NCBI GenBank assembly: GCA_016841185.1
Contig: JAENZQ010000005.1
Span: forward strand, 62,001 to 126,000
Direction: 5' to 3'
Source of the DNA: Anaerovorax odorimutans
GTDB taxonomy: Bacteria; Bacillota; Clostridia; Peptostreptococcales; JAAYPU01
Length of the DNA stretch: 64,000 bases
Each line of letters opens with the position of its first letter. The stretch's first letter is position 1. Below the pieces are notes generated by a model. That model saw only the letters and a program-made list of their open reading frames with translations. It was not told the DNA's origin and did no database searches. The position numbers were made by a program, and so were the translations under genes. Below, in pieces: positions 8,626-17,087 of this stretch.

Positions 8626-8886
8626 TTGAAGGCTAAAAAAATGAGAATCTATATCAGTATCAATAGTTTCAGAATTCCTATTCCCTCATTAAGATTCAAA
8701 ACCATACATAGACTCATTAGTTTTGGATTCAAGCACTACAATGAGAAAACAGTAGACAAAGAAGTACTTGATTCATATATACGCGAATTATTTGTTATGC
8801 TGGCAGATTCTGAACCATTTGAAATAGTTTGTATCGAAGCAAAACATGAAGGGAAAAGGGTTAAAGTCATAATAAGTACAATTTAA
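8626..8886 (+). CDS. Conserved-looking hypothetical protein, first gene of the DUF2089 operon
   Basis: The 86-residue product is read from TTG 8626, which has GAGGTG 7 bases upstream. I do not recognise a family. The first half is basic (MKAKKMRIYISINSF, RFKTIHRLISFG), the middle acidic, and the end is a beta-like segment (EIVCIEAKHEGKRVKVIIST). There is no signal peptide and no clear membrane helix. It sits 14 bases before the DUF2089 gene, behind the same promoter, and probably works with it. Confidence 0.6.
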   Translation: MKAKKMRIYISINSFRIPIPSLRFKTIHRLISFGFKHYNEKTVDKEVLDSYIRELFVMLADSEPFEIVCIEAKHEGKRVKVIISTI

Positions 8887-8900
8887 CGGAGGTGATGTTA

Positions 8901-9263
8901 TTGAATAAAGAAGTGTTAGGAAGGTGCCCTGTATGCGACAGCCATCTGAAGGTGACAGAGATTACTTGCGGAAGCTGCGGGACATCTATAAGAGGTAAAT
9001 TTGATCCGTGTAAATTCTGTCAGCTTTCTAAAGAACAAAAATATTTCATTGAAGTATTTATCAAAAACAGGGGCAATATCAAAGAAATTGAGAAAGAATT
9101 AGGGATTTCTTATCCTACTGTCAGAAATAAGCTGGATGAAGTTATTGAATCCATGGGGTATAAGGTTGAGGATAAAATTAAAGTTAATAGAAAAGAGATT
9201 CTTGACAAATTGGATAAGGGTGAAATTGACAAAGATGAAGCATTAAGATTATTAAGTGAATAA
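8901..9263 (+). CDS. DUF2089-family zinc-ribbon/HTH regulator
   Basis: TTG 8901 is preferred because GGAGGTG lies 6 bases upstream and the product then begins MNKEVLGRCPVC, as DUF2089 proteins do. The in-frame GTG at 8892 is inside the ribosome site. Two CxxC pairs (CPVC, CGSC) form an N-terminal zinc ribbon, with a third pair CKFC near residue 37. Residues about 55-85 read GNIKEIEKELGISYPTVRNK, a clear helix-turn-helix, and the C-terminal 30 residues form a charged SHOCT-like helix (EILDKLDKGEIDKDEALRLL). It is a likely DNA-binding autoregulator of this operon. The next gene begins with the same kind of short helical segment, which suggests that the two proteins interact. Confidence 0.82.
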   Translation: MNKEVLGRCPVCDSHLKVTEITCGSCGTSIRGKFDPCKFCQLSKEQKYFIEVFIKNRGNIKEIEKELGISYPTVRNKLDEVIESMGYKVEDKIKVNRKEILDKLDKGEIDKDEALRLLSE

Positions 9264-9281
9264 AAATGGAGGTATAATAAA

Positions 9282-9659
9282 ATGTCTTTGAAAGAAGAAA
9301 AAATGCAGATATTAAAAATGATTGAGGAAGGTAAGATAACTTCCGATGAGGGAATGGAACTTATGGATGCGCTTGGAAAACAAGAGAATAATATTACCGG
9401 GAAAGGTCCGGCCAAATGGTTGAAAGTAAGGGTAATGGATGAGAAGGATAATGTGAAGGTGAAAGTTAATATCCCCCTGAGACTGGTGGACATTGGCCTT
9501 AAATTGGGAACGGCCTTTTCTCCGGAGTTAAAGGAAGCAGGACTCAGTCAGGAAGATATTCAGGAAATTCTGGAAGCAGTCAAAAATGGCGAAGAAGGTA
9601 AGATTGTCGATGTAGAAGACGAAGAATCCAAAACAAAAGTCGAAGTGTTCGTAGAATAA
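9282..9659 (+). CDS. SHOCT-like domain protein (YvlB-type N-terminus)
   Basis: This 125-residue protein opens with MSLKEEKMQILKMIEEGKIT and a following EGMELMDAL helix, the short helical module found at the start of YvlB-like and DUF4097 proteins. The rest is a small alpha/beta domain (KWLKVRVMDEKDNVKVKVNI) ending in an acidic tail with a VEVFVE strand. It ends the operon; a GGAGG lies 9 bases before the ATG and a terminator follows. Proteins with this module are often linked to envelope-stress operons, but the function here is unknown. Confidence 0.7.
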   Translation: MSLKEEKMQILKMIEEGKITSDEGMELMDALGKQENNITGKGPAKWLKVRVMDEKDNVKVKVNIPLRLVDIGLKLGTAFSPELKEAGLSQEDIQEILEAVKNGEEGKIVDVEDEESKTKVEVFVE

Positions 9660-9664
9660 AATAT

Positions 9665-9713
9665 AAAAAATCAGCTGATTCTATTTTGAAATCTTAAATC
9701 AGCTGATTTTTTG
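9665..9713. terminator. Bidirectional terminator
   Basis: AAAAAATCAGCTGATT pairs with AATCAGCTGATTTTTT around a loop of about 17 bases, with A and T runs on either side. It serves the DUF2089 operon and the convergent lipoprotein gene. Confidence 0.85.
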
Positions 9714-9725
9714 TTTCCTAAATGA

Positions 9726-10298
9726 TTATTCCTGTAGCTTTTGTTCTCCTGTTACTTCACTGGTTTCATCCATTGTAAAAGTGTCCTGTGCTTCCGAGGA
9801 AGTAAAGTATACATTGCCATCCACTTTCGTATCAACCAACTGGAAATCGGGAACTGCAACGTACAAATCACCAACGAAAGTTCCGCTTTGAATACGGGCA
9901 TTTGGACTGCTGACAGTAAGCTTAGGGGCAGTCAGTGTGAATCGTGCGGTTACATTACGATCCTCATCCTGGGTATATAGAGCTATTTTTCTCTGGATAA
10001 TATCCTGCCCGTCTTCGTCTTTCTTTCCATTTGTATACTCACCTTCAAGAGCCAGTTCCTTATCAAAAGTCAGATCATTCAATGTGCATATAATCCACGT
10101 GCCATTAGGACCAATGGCTTTTTCAAAGTCAGCTTCATTATCAACAATAGATGCTGTGGTGATTACATCCGGTGTAGTTTCAGGGGGAGTTGTTTCATCA
10201 TTTTGACCTGTATCATCTGGGGTTTCGGGCTCCTCTGCGCAACCGGGAATACATGTCATGGCCAGAATCAATACTAATATCATCAGTCTAAATTTCAT
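9726..10298 (-). CDS. Hypothetical lipoprotein
   Basis: The 190-residue product has a lipoprotein signal (MKFRLMILVLILAM, then IPGC with Cys20 as the lipidated residue), a low-complexity Glu/Pro/Thr linker, and a beta-rich domain with repeated short strands such as PKLTVSSPNARIQSGTFVGD and VPDFQLVDTKVDGNVYF. The stacking pattern suggests a small beta-solenoid like bactofilin or polymer-forming domains, but I do not recognise the family. GGAGG lies before the ATG. It is a single gene. Confidence 0.65.
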   Translation of the reverse strand: MKFRLMILVLILAMTCIPGCAEEPETPDDTGQNDETTPPETTPDVITTASIVDNEADFEKAIGPNGTWIICTLNDLTFDKELALEGEYTNGKKDEDGQDIIQRKIALYTQDEDRNVTARFTLTAPKLTVSSPNARIQSGTFVGDLYVAVPDFQLVDTKVDGNVYFTSSEAQDTFTMDETSEVTGEQKLQE

Positions 10299-10550
10299 TT
10301 TATTAGCCTCCTTGTAAATAGATTAAGTTTAGTATCATTATTTCCAAAAAGAAAAAAAATAACACACTCTGTAATAATCTAATCAGCAATAGCAAAAAAA
10401 AATATAAAAATAATTACAATAAAAGGAAAAAAGAGTAGATGTGCAGAATAAATATATAACAATATGTTATGAATTACAGAACCGGATAAGAGCTATTTGA
10501 AACAGAATGAAAGTCAAGCAGTTATTACTGCGGAAAAAGGAGAGATGGTA

Positions 10551-10814
10551 ATGAGTGTTTTTGATAAGGTGAAAAAAGGTATGAGTGTTGCCGGTGAAAA
10601 ATCAGCAGCTTTAGTAGAAACCGGGAAGTTGCAGGCTGAAATTGCTTCTTTGAAACAAAAGAAAAAATCAAAATTTCAGGAAATGGGTGAATTGGTTTAT
10701 CAGATGATAAAGGAAGAAAATCTGGATGAAGAAAAGCTGAAAGGGATTTTTGAAGAAGTTCAAGAAATAGAAAGCAAGATCGAAGAGAAAGAAAAAGAAA
10801 AAAGTGAGGTATAG
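10551..10814 (+). CDS. Small coiled-coil protein
   Basis: ATG 10551 is preferred because AAGGAGAG lies 6 bases upstream; an in-frame ATG at 10497 has no ribosome site. The 87-residue product starts MSVFDKVKKGMSVAGEKSAA and then runs as a continuous charged helix rich in Lys and Glu to its end, predicting a coiled coil. Related clostridial proteins carry a C-terminal zinc ribbon that is missing here. No signal peptide or membrane segment is visible. The role is unknown; it may be a scaffold. Confidence 0.65.
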   Translation: MSVFDKVKKGMSVAGEKSAALVETGKLQAEIASLKQKKKSKFQEMGELVYQMIKEENLDEEKLKGIFEEVQEIESKIEEKEKEKSEV

Positions 10815-10850
10815 AATCAAATATAATTTAAAATAGAAAATTGACAGTTA

Positions 10851-10887
10851 AGGATAGAAATTCGCTTAAGCGAATTTCTATCCTTTT
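10851..10887 (+). terminator. Terminator formed by a perfect 34-bp palindrome
   Basis: Bases 10851-10884 are an exact palindrome (left arm AGGATAGAAATTCGCTT) and run into TTTT. It ends the coiled-coil gene and could also act on the opposite strand. Confidence 0.8.
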
Positions 10888-10913
10888 AAATAGTTTTGCA
10901 GGACAAAACTTCA

Positions 10914-10948
10914 TTTTACTTGCACTTATACTTACACTTTTACTTAAA
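10914..10948. repeat. Degenerate hexamer tandem repeat (ACTTNN)
   Basis: The unit ACTT plus two bases is repeated about six times (ACTTGC, ACTTAT, ACTTAC, ACTTTT, ACTTAA). It is the complement of the AAGTGT-type repeats at 34061 and 55571, so it belongs to a dispersed family. Confidence 0.65.
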
Positions 10949-10949
10949 T

Positions 10950-12320
10950 TTATTTTCTCATTTTCCCTCTTGATAGAGAAAAGAAGACACCGGCAGTACA
11001 TAATACAGATAAAATAGAAAATATCAATTTTGAACTTATCAAGAATTCGGGGTGATACTGAGGCGTTATTTGAGCATTGCCAATGATAATGGCAAAGACT
11101 ACCATGGTGATACCAAGACTCATATTCTGACCCAGAACTCTCATGGTAGCAAGAAGGCCTGAAGCAATCCCATAATATTTTTTATGTACGGAGCTCATAA
11201 TGGCATTGGTGTTAGGAGATGAAAATAATGCAAGCCCTATACCCAGAAGTATTAAGGCAGTGATAATATAAGGCAGATTTGTGGCATGGTTCAGGAAAAT
11301 AAATAAAATTAGTGCACCTGCCGTTATAGACATTCCAAGGGATGAAAGCCGGGAAGGTTCGACTCTGTCCGATAACCCTCCTGCAAAAGGAGATAGCAAA
11401 GCCTGAACTGCAGGCTGAGCAATCATGATGATGCCGGCAGTTTGAGGTGTAAATCCCTTAATATATTGAAGGTATAATCCAAGTAAAAAACTTACTGAAA
11501 AAGTAGCGCTGTAATTGATCAGTGCTGCCAGAGATGAAAAAATAAATACTCTGTTATTTCTAAAAATGGCTATTTGCAAAATAGGGCTTGGATTGTAGTA
11601 TTCAAATACTCCAAAGGCAGCCAAGCCTGCTGCGCCCATGCCCACAAAAACAAAACCCAACATTTCGGGGAGTCGAGACAGACCATAGATCAATAAAAAT
11701 ATGGATACACCGTAAATAAATGAACCTGCAAAATCAAATTTTTCTCCTCCTGCTTCAACCCATTCTTCTTTCATTTTCCAAATGGTTATTATAATGATGA
11801 GAATGCCAATGGGAACATTTAAATAAAAGACACTTCTCCACCCTAAATATTGAGTGAAAACACCCCCTAAAAAGGGCCCCATAGAAAGACCGATATAGAC
11901 AGCAGCCACATAGATGCCCATAATCTTGCCTCTTTCCTCCTTTGGAAAAAGAGAAGTCAGTATAGCAACAGCTGTACTGTAAATCATGGCACTTCCTATT
12001 CCCTGCAAAACGCGAAACATAATCAGCGGCAAAGAAGAGGAAGAAAATGCACAGAATAAAGATGACAAGGTATATACAATAATGCCATATAAAAATATTT
12101 TCTTTCGCCCAAACATATCTGAAAGCCGGCCCAAGGGCAAAAGAACGATAACAGTTGAAAGTAAATATGACGTTGCTACCCAGCCCAAAACAACTGCATT
12201 CACATTCAATTCCTCTCCAATGGTAGGAAGGGCTATGTTTATGGATGAACTCATATAAGGCATTAAAAAAGAGGCTGCAATGGTAATAAATAATACTGCT
12301 TTTCTATTATTATGTATCAT
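10950..12320 (-). CDS. MFS multidrug exporter, DHA2 (EmrB/QacA-like) group
   Basis: This 456-residue polytopic membrane protein has the DHA2 opening (SSSINIALPTIGEEL followed by WVATSYLL), the MFS signature GRLSDMFGRKK between helices 2 and 3, and motif C-like GPFLGGVFTQYLGWRSVFYL at helix 5. Later loops include GGLSDRVEPSR. Proteins of this group export drugs or other hydrophobic compounds with proton antiport. The length is slightly short for the usual 470-510. GGAGGAG lies 8 bases before the ATG. It is a single gene with no regulator next to it, so the substrate is unknown. Confidence 0.85.
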   Translation of the reverse strand: MIHNNRKAVLFITIAASFLMPYMSSSINIALPTIGEELNVNAVVLGWVATSYLLSTVIVLLPLGRLSDMFGRKKIFLYGIIVYTLSSLFCAFSSSSLPLIMFRVLQGIGSAMIYSTAVAILTSLFPKEERGKIMGIYVAAVYIGLSMGPFLGGVFTQYLGWRSVFYLNVPIGILIIIITIWKMKEEWVEAGGEKFDFAGSFIYGVSIFLLIYGLSRLPEMLGFVFVGMGAAGLAAFGVFEYYNPSPILQIAIFRNNRVFIFSSLAALINYSATFSVSFLLGLYLQYIKGFTPQTAGIIMIAQPAVQALLSPFAGGLSDRVEPSRLSSLGMSITAGALILFIFLNHATNLPYIITALILLGIGLALFSSPNTNAIMSSVHKKYYGIASGLLATMRVLGQNMSLGITMVVFAIIIGNAQITPQYHPEFLISSKLIFSILSVLCTAGVFFSLSRGKMRK

Positions 12321-12607
12321 GCATTTAACTCCTCCTTCTCTATACCTGTTATGTAATCCATTAAAGTATCTTATTTATAGCATTTTACTATTTTTTATTA
12401 TAATGCAAATTTACATAAAAATCTTCCCGACTCAAAAAATATATATGAGAGATATATAGATGAAGCGATATTTTATTTAAAAGAAATGAATATAAAATTT
12501 TGTAAATAAAATTCATATAAATTATCTGCAAAAAATATATTTATAAAGGACCAAAACAGGAATAGGTTTTTCGTATTCTATACTAAAATCAAATTGAGGA
12601 GGAATAG

Positions 12608-14248
12608 ATGATGAGAAAAATTTTATGCATTTTTTTGATTTTAACAATGATGATAGCTTCTGCAACTACGGTAGCATTTGCAGACCCATGGAAAAATGAA
12701 AGCGGGCATTTCCCTCCGGGACTATTAAAAACAGGTGGAATGCCGCCGGGTATTGCAAAGAAATTTCTGGATATTGACGGATACAAGTGGGCACAAAAGG
12801 CAATAGAAAAAATGGCAGAAAAAGGTGTCATAATGGGAATCGGACAAGGAAGATTTGCACCTCAACGCTCAGTGACAAAATTGGAAGCCGTTGTAATGGC
12901 CTTGCGAGTGATGGGAGAAGATGATTTGGCGAAGAATTACCTGCAAGATGTTCTGACAGGAAAAAGGAGATTGAAATTCAAAGACAGGTTACAGGAATGG
13001 GCATATGGTTATGTAGCTTTGGCAGAAGAAGAGGGTATTTTGGATGATGCAGATATACTGTATTTCAAGCTGAATGATCCTGCTACAAGACATGAGGTTG
13101 CAAAATATCTTGTCAGAGCCATGGGAGAAGAAGAGGCTGCCCAGGATCATATGGATGCGGAGCTTGATTTTATAGATGCCTCGTTTATTCCACAAGGTTC
13201 TGTAGGTTATATTTATTTGGCGGAAAGGGAAGAGATCATTACAGGTTATGAAGATGGTTCGTTTCGGCCTTTTAATTCGGTGACCAGAGCAGAGATGGCC
13301 GTTATGGTGGACAGATTGGACGGCACGGTGGATGATAATGATGATGACACTTATGATATATACAGGGGAGAAATAACAGATATAGACAGTGACGACGATT
13401 GGATAGAAATTGATGATGATGAAAGATTTGAAATAACCGATGATACAGAAGTGTTTTTTGAAGATAATGAAGAAGGAGCGCTTTCTTATCTGGAAGAAGG
13501 AGATAGGGTCAGGCTCAGGGTAAACTCAAAGGATGAAGCGATTATTATTAAAGTATACCGAAACTTATATGAAGAATATGAAGGAGAAATCTCTAAGATA
13601 GACAGCGATGGCGAATGGATGGATATTGAAACTGAAGATGATGAAGAGCGATTTGATATATCTGATGATGCGGATGTATTCTTTGATGACGAAGAAGGCA
13701 GCGTAGAAGATTTAGAGGTAGGAGATGAAGTAGAAATCAGAGTCAGCACAGATGACGAAATCATATTGATTAAAGTAGACAGGGAACTGGAAATAAGAGA
13801 ATATACGGGGTCCGTTTTCTCGATTGAAGCAGATGACGATGAATATGAAATTTCAGTTTATACACCTAACGGGAAAACTGTCGAGTTTGAAATCGATGAG
13901 GACTTTGAAGTTGAATTTGATGATGAAGAGGGTACTGCAGAAGATTTGAGAATCGGTGACCGGGTAGAGGTCATTATGGATGAAGGCCAAGTTGATGAGA
14001 TCATTGTCAGTAGAGACTTGGATGAGGAAATCATCAGCGGCATTATATTTGATCTGTATGCTCAGGAAATGAAAATTGCATTGAAGAATAATATGAATAA
14101 TGAGGTTGAAATATATTCATTAGATAATAATGTGAAGATCTATCTCAATGATGATGAAGCGGAATTATCCGATCTTGAAAAAGAGGACTATGTGGGGCTG
14201 GAAATTGAAGATGATGAGGTTGTAAAAGTCAAAGCATACAGAAATTAG
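12608..14248 (+). CDS. SLH-domain protein with four acidic C-terminal repeats
   Basis: Two ATGs (12608 and 12611) follow GAGGAGG; the second has the better spacing. The 546-residue product has a signal peptide ending VAFADP, a Pro/Gly-rich spacer, and three SLH motifs between residues about 55 and 245 (AIEKMAEKGVIMGIGQGRF, YVALAEEEGILDD, YLAEREEIITGYEDGSFRP). From residue 250 on, four repeats of about 70-75 residues follow, each with the pattern GEI..ID..., FEIxDDxEVFF and LEEGDRVRLRV, rich in Asp and Glu. The repeats resemble small beta-barrels (OB or S1-like in rhythm) and could bind calcium. It is surface-anchored; the function is unknown. A terminator follows. Confidence 0.82.
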   Translation: MMRKILCIFLILTMMIASATTVAFADPWKNESGHFPPGLLKTGGMPPGIAKKFLDIDGYKWAQKAIEKMAEKGVIMGIGQGRFAPQRSVTKLEAVVMALRVMGEDDLAKNYLQDVLTGKRRLKFKDRLQEWAYGYVALAEEEGILDDADILYFKLNDPATRHEVAKYLVRAMGEEEAAQDHMDAELDFIDASFIPQGSVGYIYLAEREEIITGYEDGSFRPFNSVTRAEMAVMVDRLDGTVDDNDDDTYDIYRGEITDIDSDDDWIEIDDDERFEITDDTEVFFEDNEEGALSYLEEGDRVRLRVNSKDEAIIIKVYRNLYEEYEGEISKIDSDGEWMDIETEDDEERFDISDDADVFFDDEEGSVEDLEVGDEVEIRVSTDDEIILIKVDRELEIREYTGSVFSIEADDDEYEISVYTPNGKTVEFEIDEDFEVEFDDEEGTAEDLRIGDRVEVIMDEGQVDEIIVSRDLDEEIISGIIFDLYAQEMKIALKNNMNNEVEIYSLDNNVKIYLNDDEAELSDLEKEDYVGLEIEDDEVVKVKAYRN

Positions 14249-14280
14249 AGTAAATCAATTACACAATTATAATTAAACAC

Positions 14281-14324
14281 ATCACCTGTTTTGGACATTA
14301 TAGTGTTCGGACAGGTGATTTTTT
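14281..14324 (+). terminator. Rho-independent terminator
   Basis: ATCACCTGT (14281-14289) pairs with ACAGGTGAT (14311-14319), followed by five T. It ends the acidic-repeat SLH gene. Confidence 0.88.
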
Positions 14325-14452
14325 CTGGTACAAAAAAATAACTGTAATGCAGATATAAATTGGGTTAGTATGCTAAAATATAAAGAGAAAATATTTTGGT
14401 TGTTATTGTTGAATTCCAATTTCAGAAAGGCAGTCAGCAGGAGAAAAATAAG

Positions 14453-16147
14453 ATGTTATTAGAATTGATGAGAAGTTTATTTAATAAATTAGGGATTATT
14501 ATTTTAATTGCATTTTTACTATCAAGGTCTAAACTGATTAAACGTTATTTGTTAAAGTCAGATTTATCACTTAATGATAAAATAATTTTTTCTTTAGTTT
14601 TTGGAGGATTAGGAATTATTGGAACATATTCAGGTGTTCATATTAACAATGCTATTGCAAATTCAAGATCTATCGGAGTTATCGTGGCAGGATTATTTGG
14701 AGGACCTGTGATTGGAATTTCAGCGGGACTCATTGCAGGTCTTCATAGAATTTTTATTCCTATTGGAACATTTACCGCGTTAGCCTGTGGTATTTCCACT
14801 ATTATAGGAGGGATTATTGCAGGATACTCCAAAAAATATATTGACAGTAAATCTAATAAATGGGTGTATGGTGCATTATTGACAGTCATTATAGAAACGA
14901 TCCAAATGGGGATAATATTGTTGATTTCTCGGCCCTTTGACGAGGCTTGGCTTTTGGTTAAAATTATATTTTTCCCCATGGCATTTATTAATTCTTTTGG
15001 GACAGGTATATTTATTTTATTGATGCAGCAGATATTTGAGGAAAATGAAAAAGCTGCGGCTGTTAAAGCACAACTTGCTTTGAATATTGCAACCAGGACA
15101 TTACCGGTCCTTCGACAAGGTTTGAATGAACATTCGGCCATAGCTGCTGCACAAATGATATATGAAGCAACGGATTTTTCTGCCGTATCATTTACGGATA
15201 CAAACAAGGTGTTGGCTTTTGTCGGGGAAGGGGAAGATCACCATGTTTCCGGTCGTTCCATCAATACTGAAATCACAAAGAAGGCCATTCTAATGAATAA
15301 ATACATTATTGCGCAAGGACAGTCGGAAATTGAATGCCAAAATGAGTCATGTGCATTAAAGTCAGCTATTGTTGTTCCTCTGAACATGAAAGATCAGGTA
15401 GAAGGGACATTAAAGCTATATAAGACCACACAAAATAGCATTACTTCTTCCGATATTGAGCTGGCAAAAGGTTTAGGTCATTTGTTTTCAACACAGTTGG
15501 AGTTGAGCCGGATTACCTATCAGGAAGAATTACTGACAAAAACGGAATTGAGAATGCTCCAGGCTCAGATACAGCCGCATTTTTTATTTAATGCATTAAA
15601 CACTATTATTGCGTTTTGTAGAACGGACGCCTTAAAGGCCAGAGATCTGCTTATAAAGCTCAGTTTCTATTTGCGGACAAGCTTTAAAACCAATGAAAAT
15701 TTCATACCCTTAAAGCAGGAAATCGAACATATTGAAAGCTATCTGGCTATCGAAGAGGCCAGATTTTCAAATCGGCTTAAAGTGGTGTATGACATCGATG
15801 AGCACATAAATTGCATGGTACCGCCCCTTATCCTTCAACCCATTGTTGAGAATGCTTTAAAGCATGGATTGATGCAGACTAATTCTCAAGGACTTCTGAC
15901 CATTGAAGCCAAAGAGGATAAAACGAATGTCATTATAAGAATAGCGGATAATGGAGTGGGCATAGCTGAAGACAGATTAAGCTGTTTATTTGATCAAACA
16001 TGTAGGAGTAAAGGGATTGGGATCAATAATGTCAATGACCGATTAATGAGTATCTATGGTACTGCATTGGAGATACAAAGCAATTTAGGCAAAGGTACAT
16101 CTGTTACTATGAAGATTCCAAACTCGGAAGGGAAAGAAAATGATTAA
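14453..16147 (+). CDS. LytS-type sensor histidine kinase
   Basis: ATG 14453 follows AGGAG by 9 bases; an upstream in-frame TTG at 14396 lacks a ribosome site. The 564-residue protein has an N-terminal 5TM-LYT sensor region (about residues 1-195, with FGGLGIIGTYSGV and GLIAGLHRIFIPIG), a GAF-like middle domain and a His-kinase domain with LQAQIQPHFLFNALN, where His376 is the expected phosphorylation site. A HATPase domain follows (IVENALKHG, IADNGVGI). It overlaps the response regulator gene by 8 bases. In E. coli the homologous BtsS/BtsR pair senses pyruvate and controls a CstA-family importer. The cstA gene next door makes the same role likely here. Confidence 0.9.
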   Translation: MLLELMRSLFNKLGIIILIAFLLSRSKLIKRYLLKSDLSLNDKIIFSLVFGGLGIIGTYSGVHINNAIANSRSIGVIVAGLFGGPVIGISAGLIAGLHRIFIPIGTFTALACGISTIIGGIIAGYSKKYIDSKSNKWVYGALLTVIIETIQMGIILLISRPFDEAWLLVKIIFFPMAFINSFGTGIFILLMQQIFEENEKAAAVKAQLALNIATRTLPVLRQGLNEHSAIAAAQMIYEATDFSAVSFTDTNKVLAFVGEGEDHHVSGRSINTEITKKAILMNKYIIAQGQSEIECQNESCALKSAIVVPLNMKDQVEGTLKLYKTTQNSITSSDIELAKGLGHLFSTQLELSRITYQEELLTKTELRMLQAQIQPHFLFNALNTIIAFCRTDALKARDLLIKLSFYLRTSFKTNENFIPLKQEIEHIESYLAIEEARFSNRLKVVYDIDEHINCMVPPLILQPIVENALKHGLMQTNSQGLLTIEAKEDKTNVIIRIADNGVGIAEDRLSCLFDQTCRSKGIGINNVNDRLMSIYGTALEIQSNLGKGTSVTMKIPNSEGKEND

Positions 16148-16895
16148 AATTATGATAGTCGATGATGAAAAAGCGGCACTGGATGAATTGAATTACATGC
16201 TCAGTGTGTATGAAGATGTCGACGTTGTCAATACTTTTACCAATCCGATGAAAGCATTAGAAAAGATATTGGTTGTAGAGGTTGATGTGGTTTTTTTAGA
16301 TATTTCCATGCCGGAAATGGACGGGTTTATGTTAGCAGAAGCAATTTTAAAACTAAAAAGCCCTCCTTATATTGTTTTTGCAACGGCCTATGATGACTAT
16401 GCAATCAATGCCTTTGAAATAAATGCGGTAGATTATTTGTTAAAACCGGTGAACGAAGATCGATTAAATATGACCGTAGAAAGAATCAGACAAAAAATAA
16501 ATAATAATAACAAAAATCAAGCCGGCGTAGATGCTTTTCTAAAAAGCAGCCGTGTTGATAAACGATTTTCAAGGCTCCCTTTATGGAAAAATGACAGGAT
16601 ATATCTTATTAAACCGGAAGATATCATATATTGTACAAGTTTGGGAAAAGAGACGACAATTATTACAAAAGAAGAAAAATATATTTCAACAGATCCTCTC
16701 AATCATTTTGAAACCATATTGGCACCGTACAATTTTTTCAGATGTCATAGAAGCTTTCTGATTCATATAGATCAGGTTAAAGAAGTAGTCCCTTGGTTTA
16801 ATAATACTTATGCAGTCAAGCTTAATCATTGCAATGATTCTATTCCCATCAGCCGGCGAAAGTCAAAGGAGTTCAGAGAGATAATAAAAATATAA
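16140..16895 (+). CDS. LytR/AlgR-family response regulator
   Basis: The 251-residue protein has a receiver domain (VDDE at residues 7-10, phospho-acceptor Asp54 in FLDISMPEMDG, and Lys of LLKPV) and a C-terminal LytTR DNA-binding domain beginning near residue 145 (RLPLWKNDRIYLIKPEDI, FFRCHRSFLIHIDQVKEV). Translation is coupled to the kinase gene by an 8-base overlap. It is the likely activator of the downstream cstA gene; I could not identify a convincing LytTR direct repeat in the 190-base gap. A terminator separates the two units. Confidence 0.92.
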   Translation: MIKIMIVDDEKAALDELNYMLSVYEDVDVVNTFTNPMKALEKILVVEVDVVFLDISMPEMDGFMLAEAILKLKSPPYIVFATAYDDYAINAFEINAVDYLLKPVNEDRLNMTVERIRQKINNNNKNQAGVDAFLKSSRVDKRFSRLPLWKNDRIYLIKPEDIIYCTSLGKETTIITKEEKYISTDPLNHFETILAPYNFFRCHRSFLIHIDQVKEVVPWFNNTYAVKLNHCNDSIPISRRKSKEFREIIKI

Positions 16896-16909
16896 CCGTT
16901 TATACTCTT

Positions 16910-16937
16910 ATCACAACCGTTTAGGTTGTGATTTTTG
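16910..16937 (+). terminator. Rho-independent terminator
   Basis: ATCACAACC and GGTTGTGAT form a perfect 9-base stem around GTTTA, followed by TTTTG. It closes the kinase-regulator operon. Confidence 0.9.
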
Positions 16938-17087
16938 TATTTTGTCCTAAAAATGATGAATCATTTGATAGAAGACTATAATTAATTTATAAAAAGAATT
17001 TTTATTGTTCTTTGGATTTATATCCATTTATTTGGGAAACGCTGATAGTGTTCAAATTCTAAATAATTATTGACAGGAGGTTTTTTG

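Noticed and set aside
10950-12320. Prophage or genomic island around the MFS gene
   Set aside because: No integrase, attachment-site repeat, tRNA or phage structural gene is visible on either side.
16938-17070. A LytTR operator upstream of cstA
   Set aside because: I looked for a direct repeat with the spacing used by LytTR domains and found only weak AT-rich similarities.
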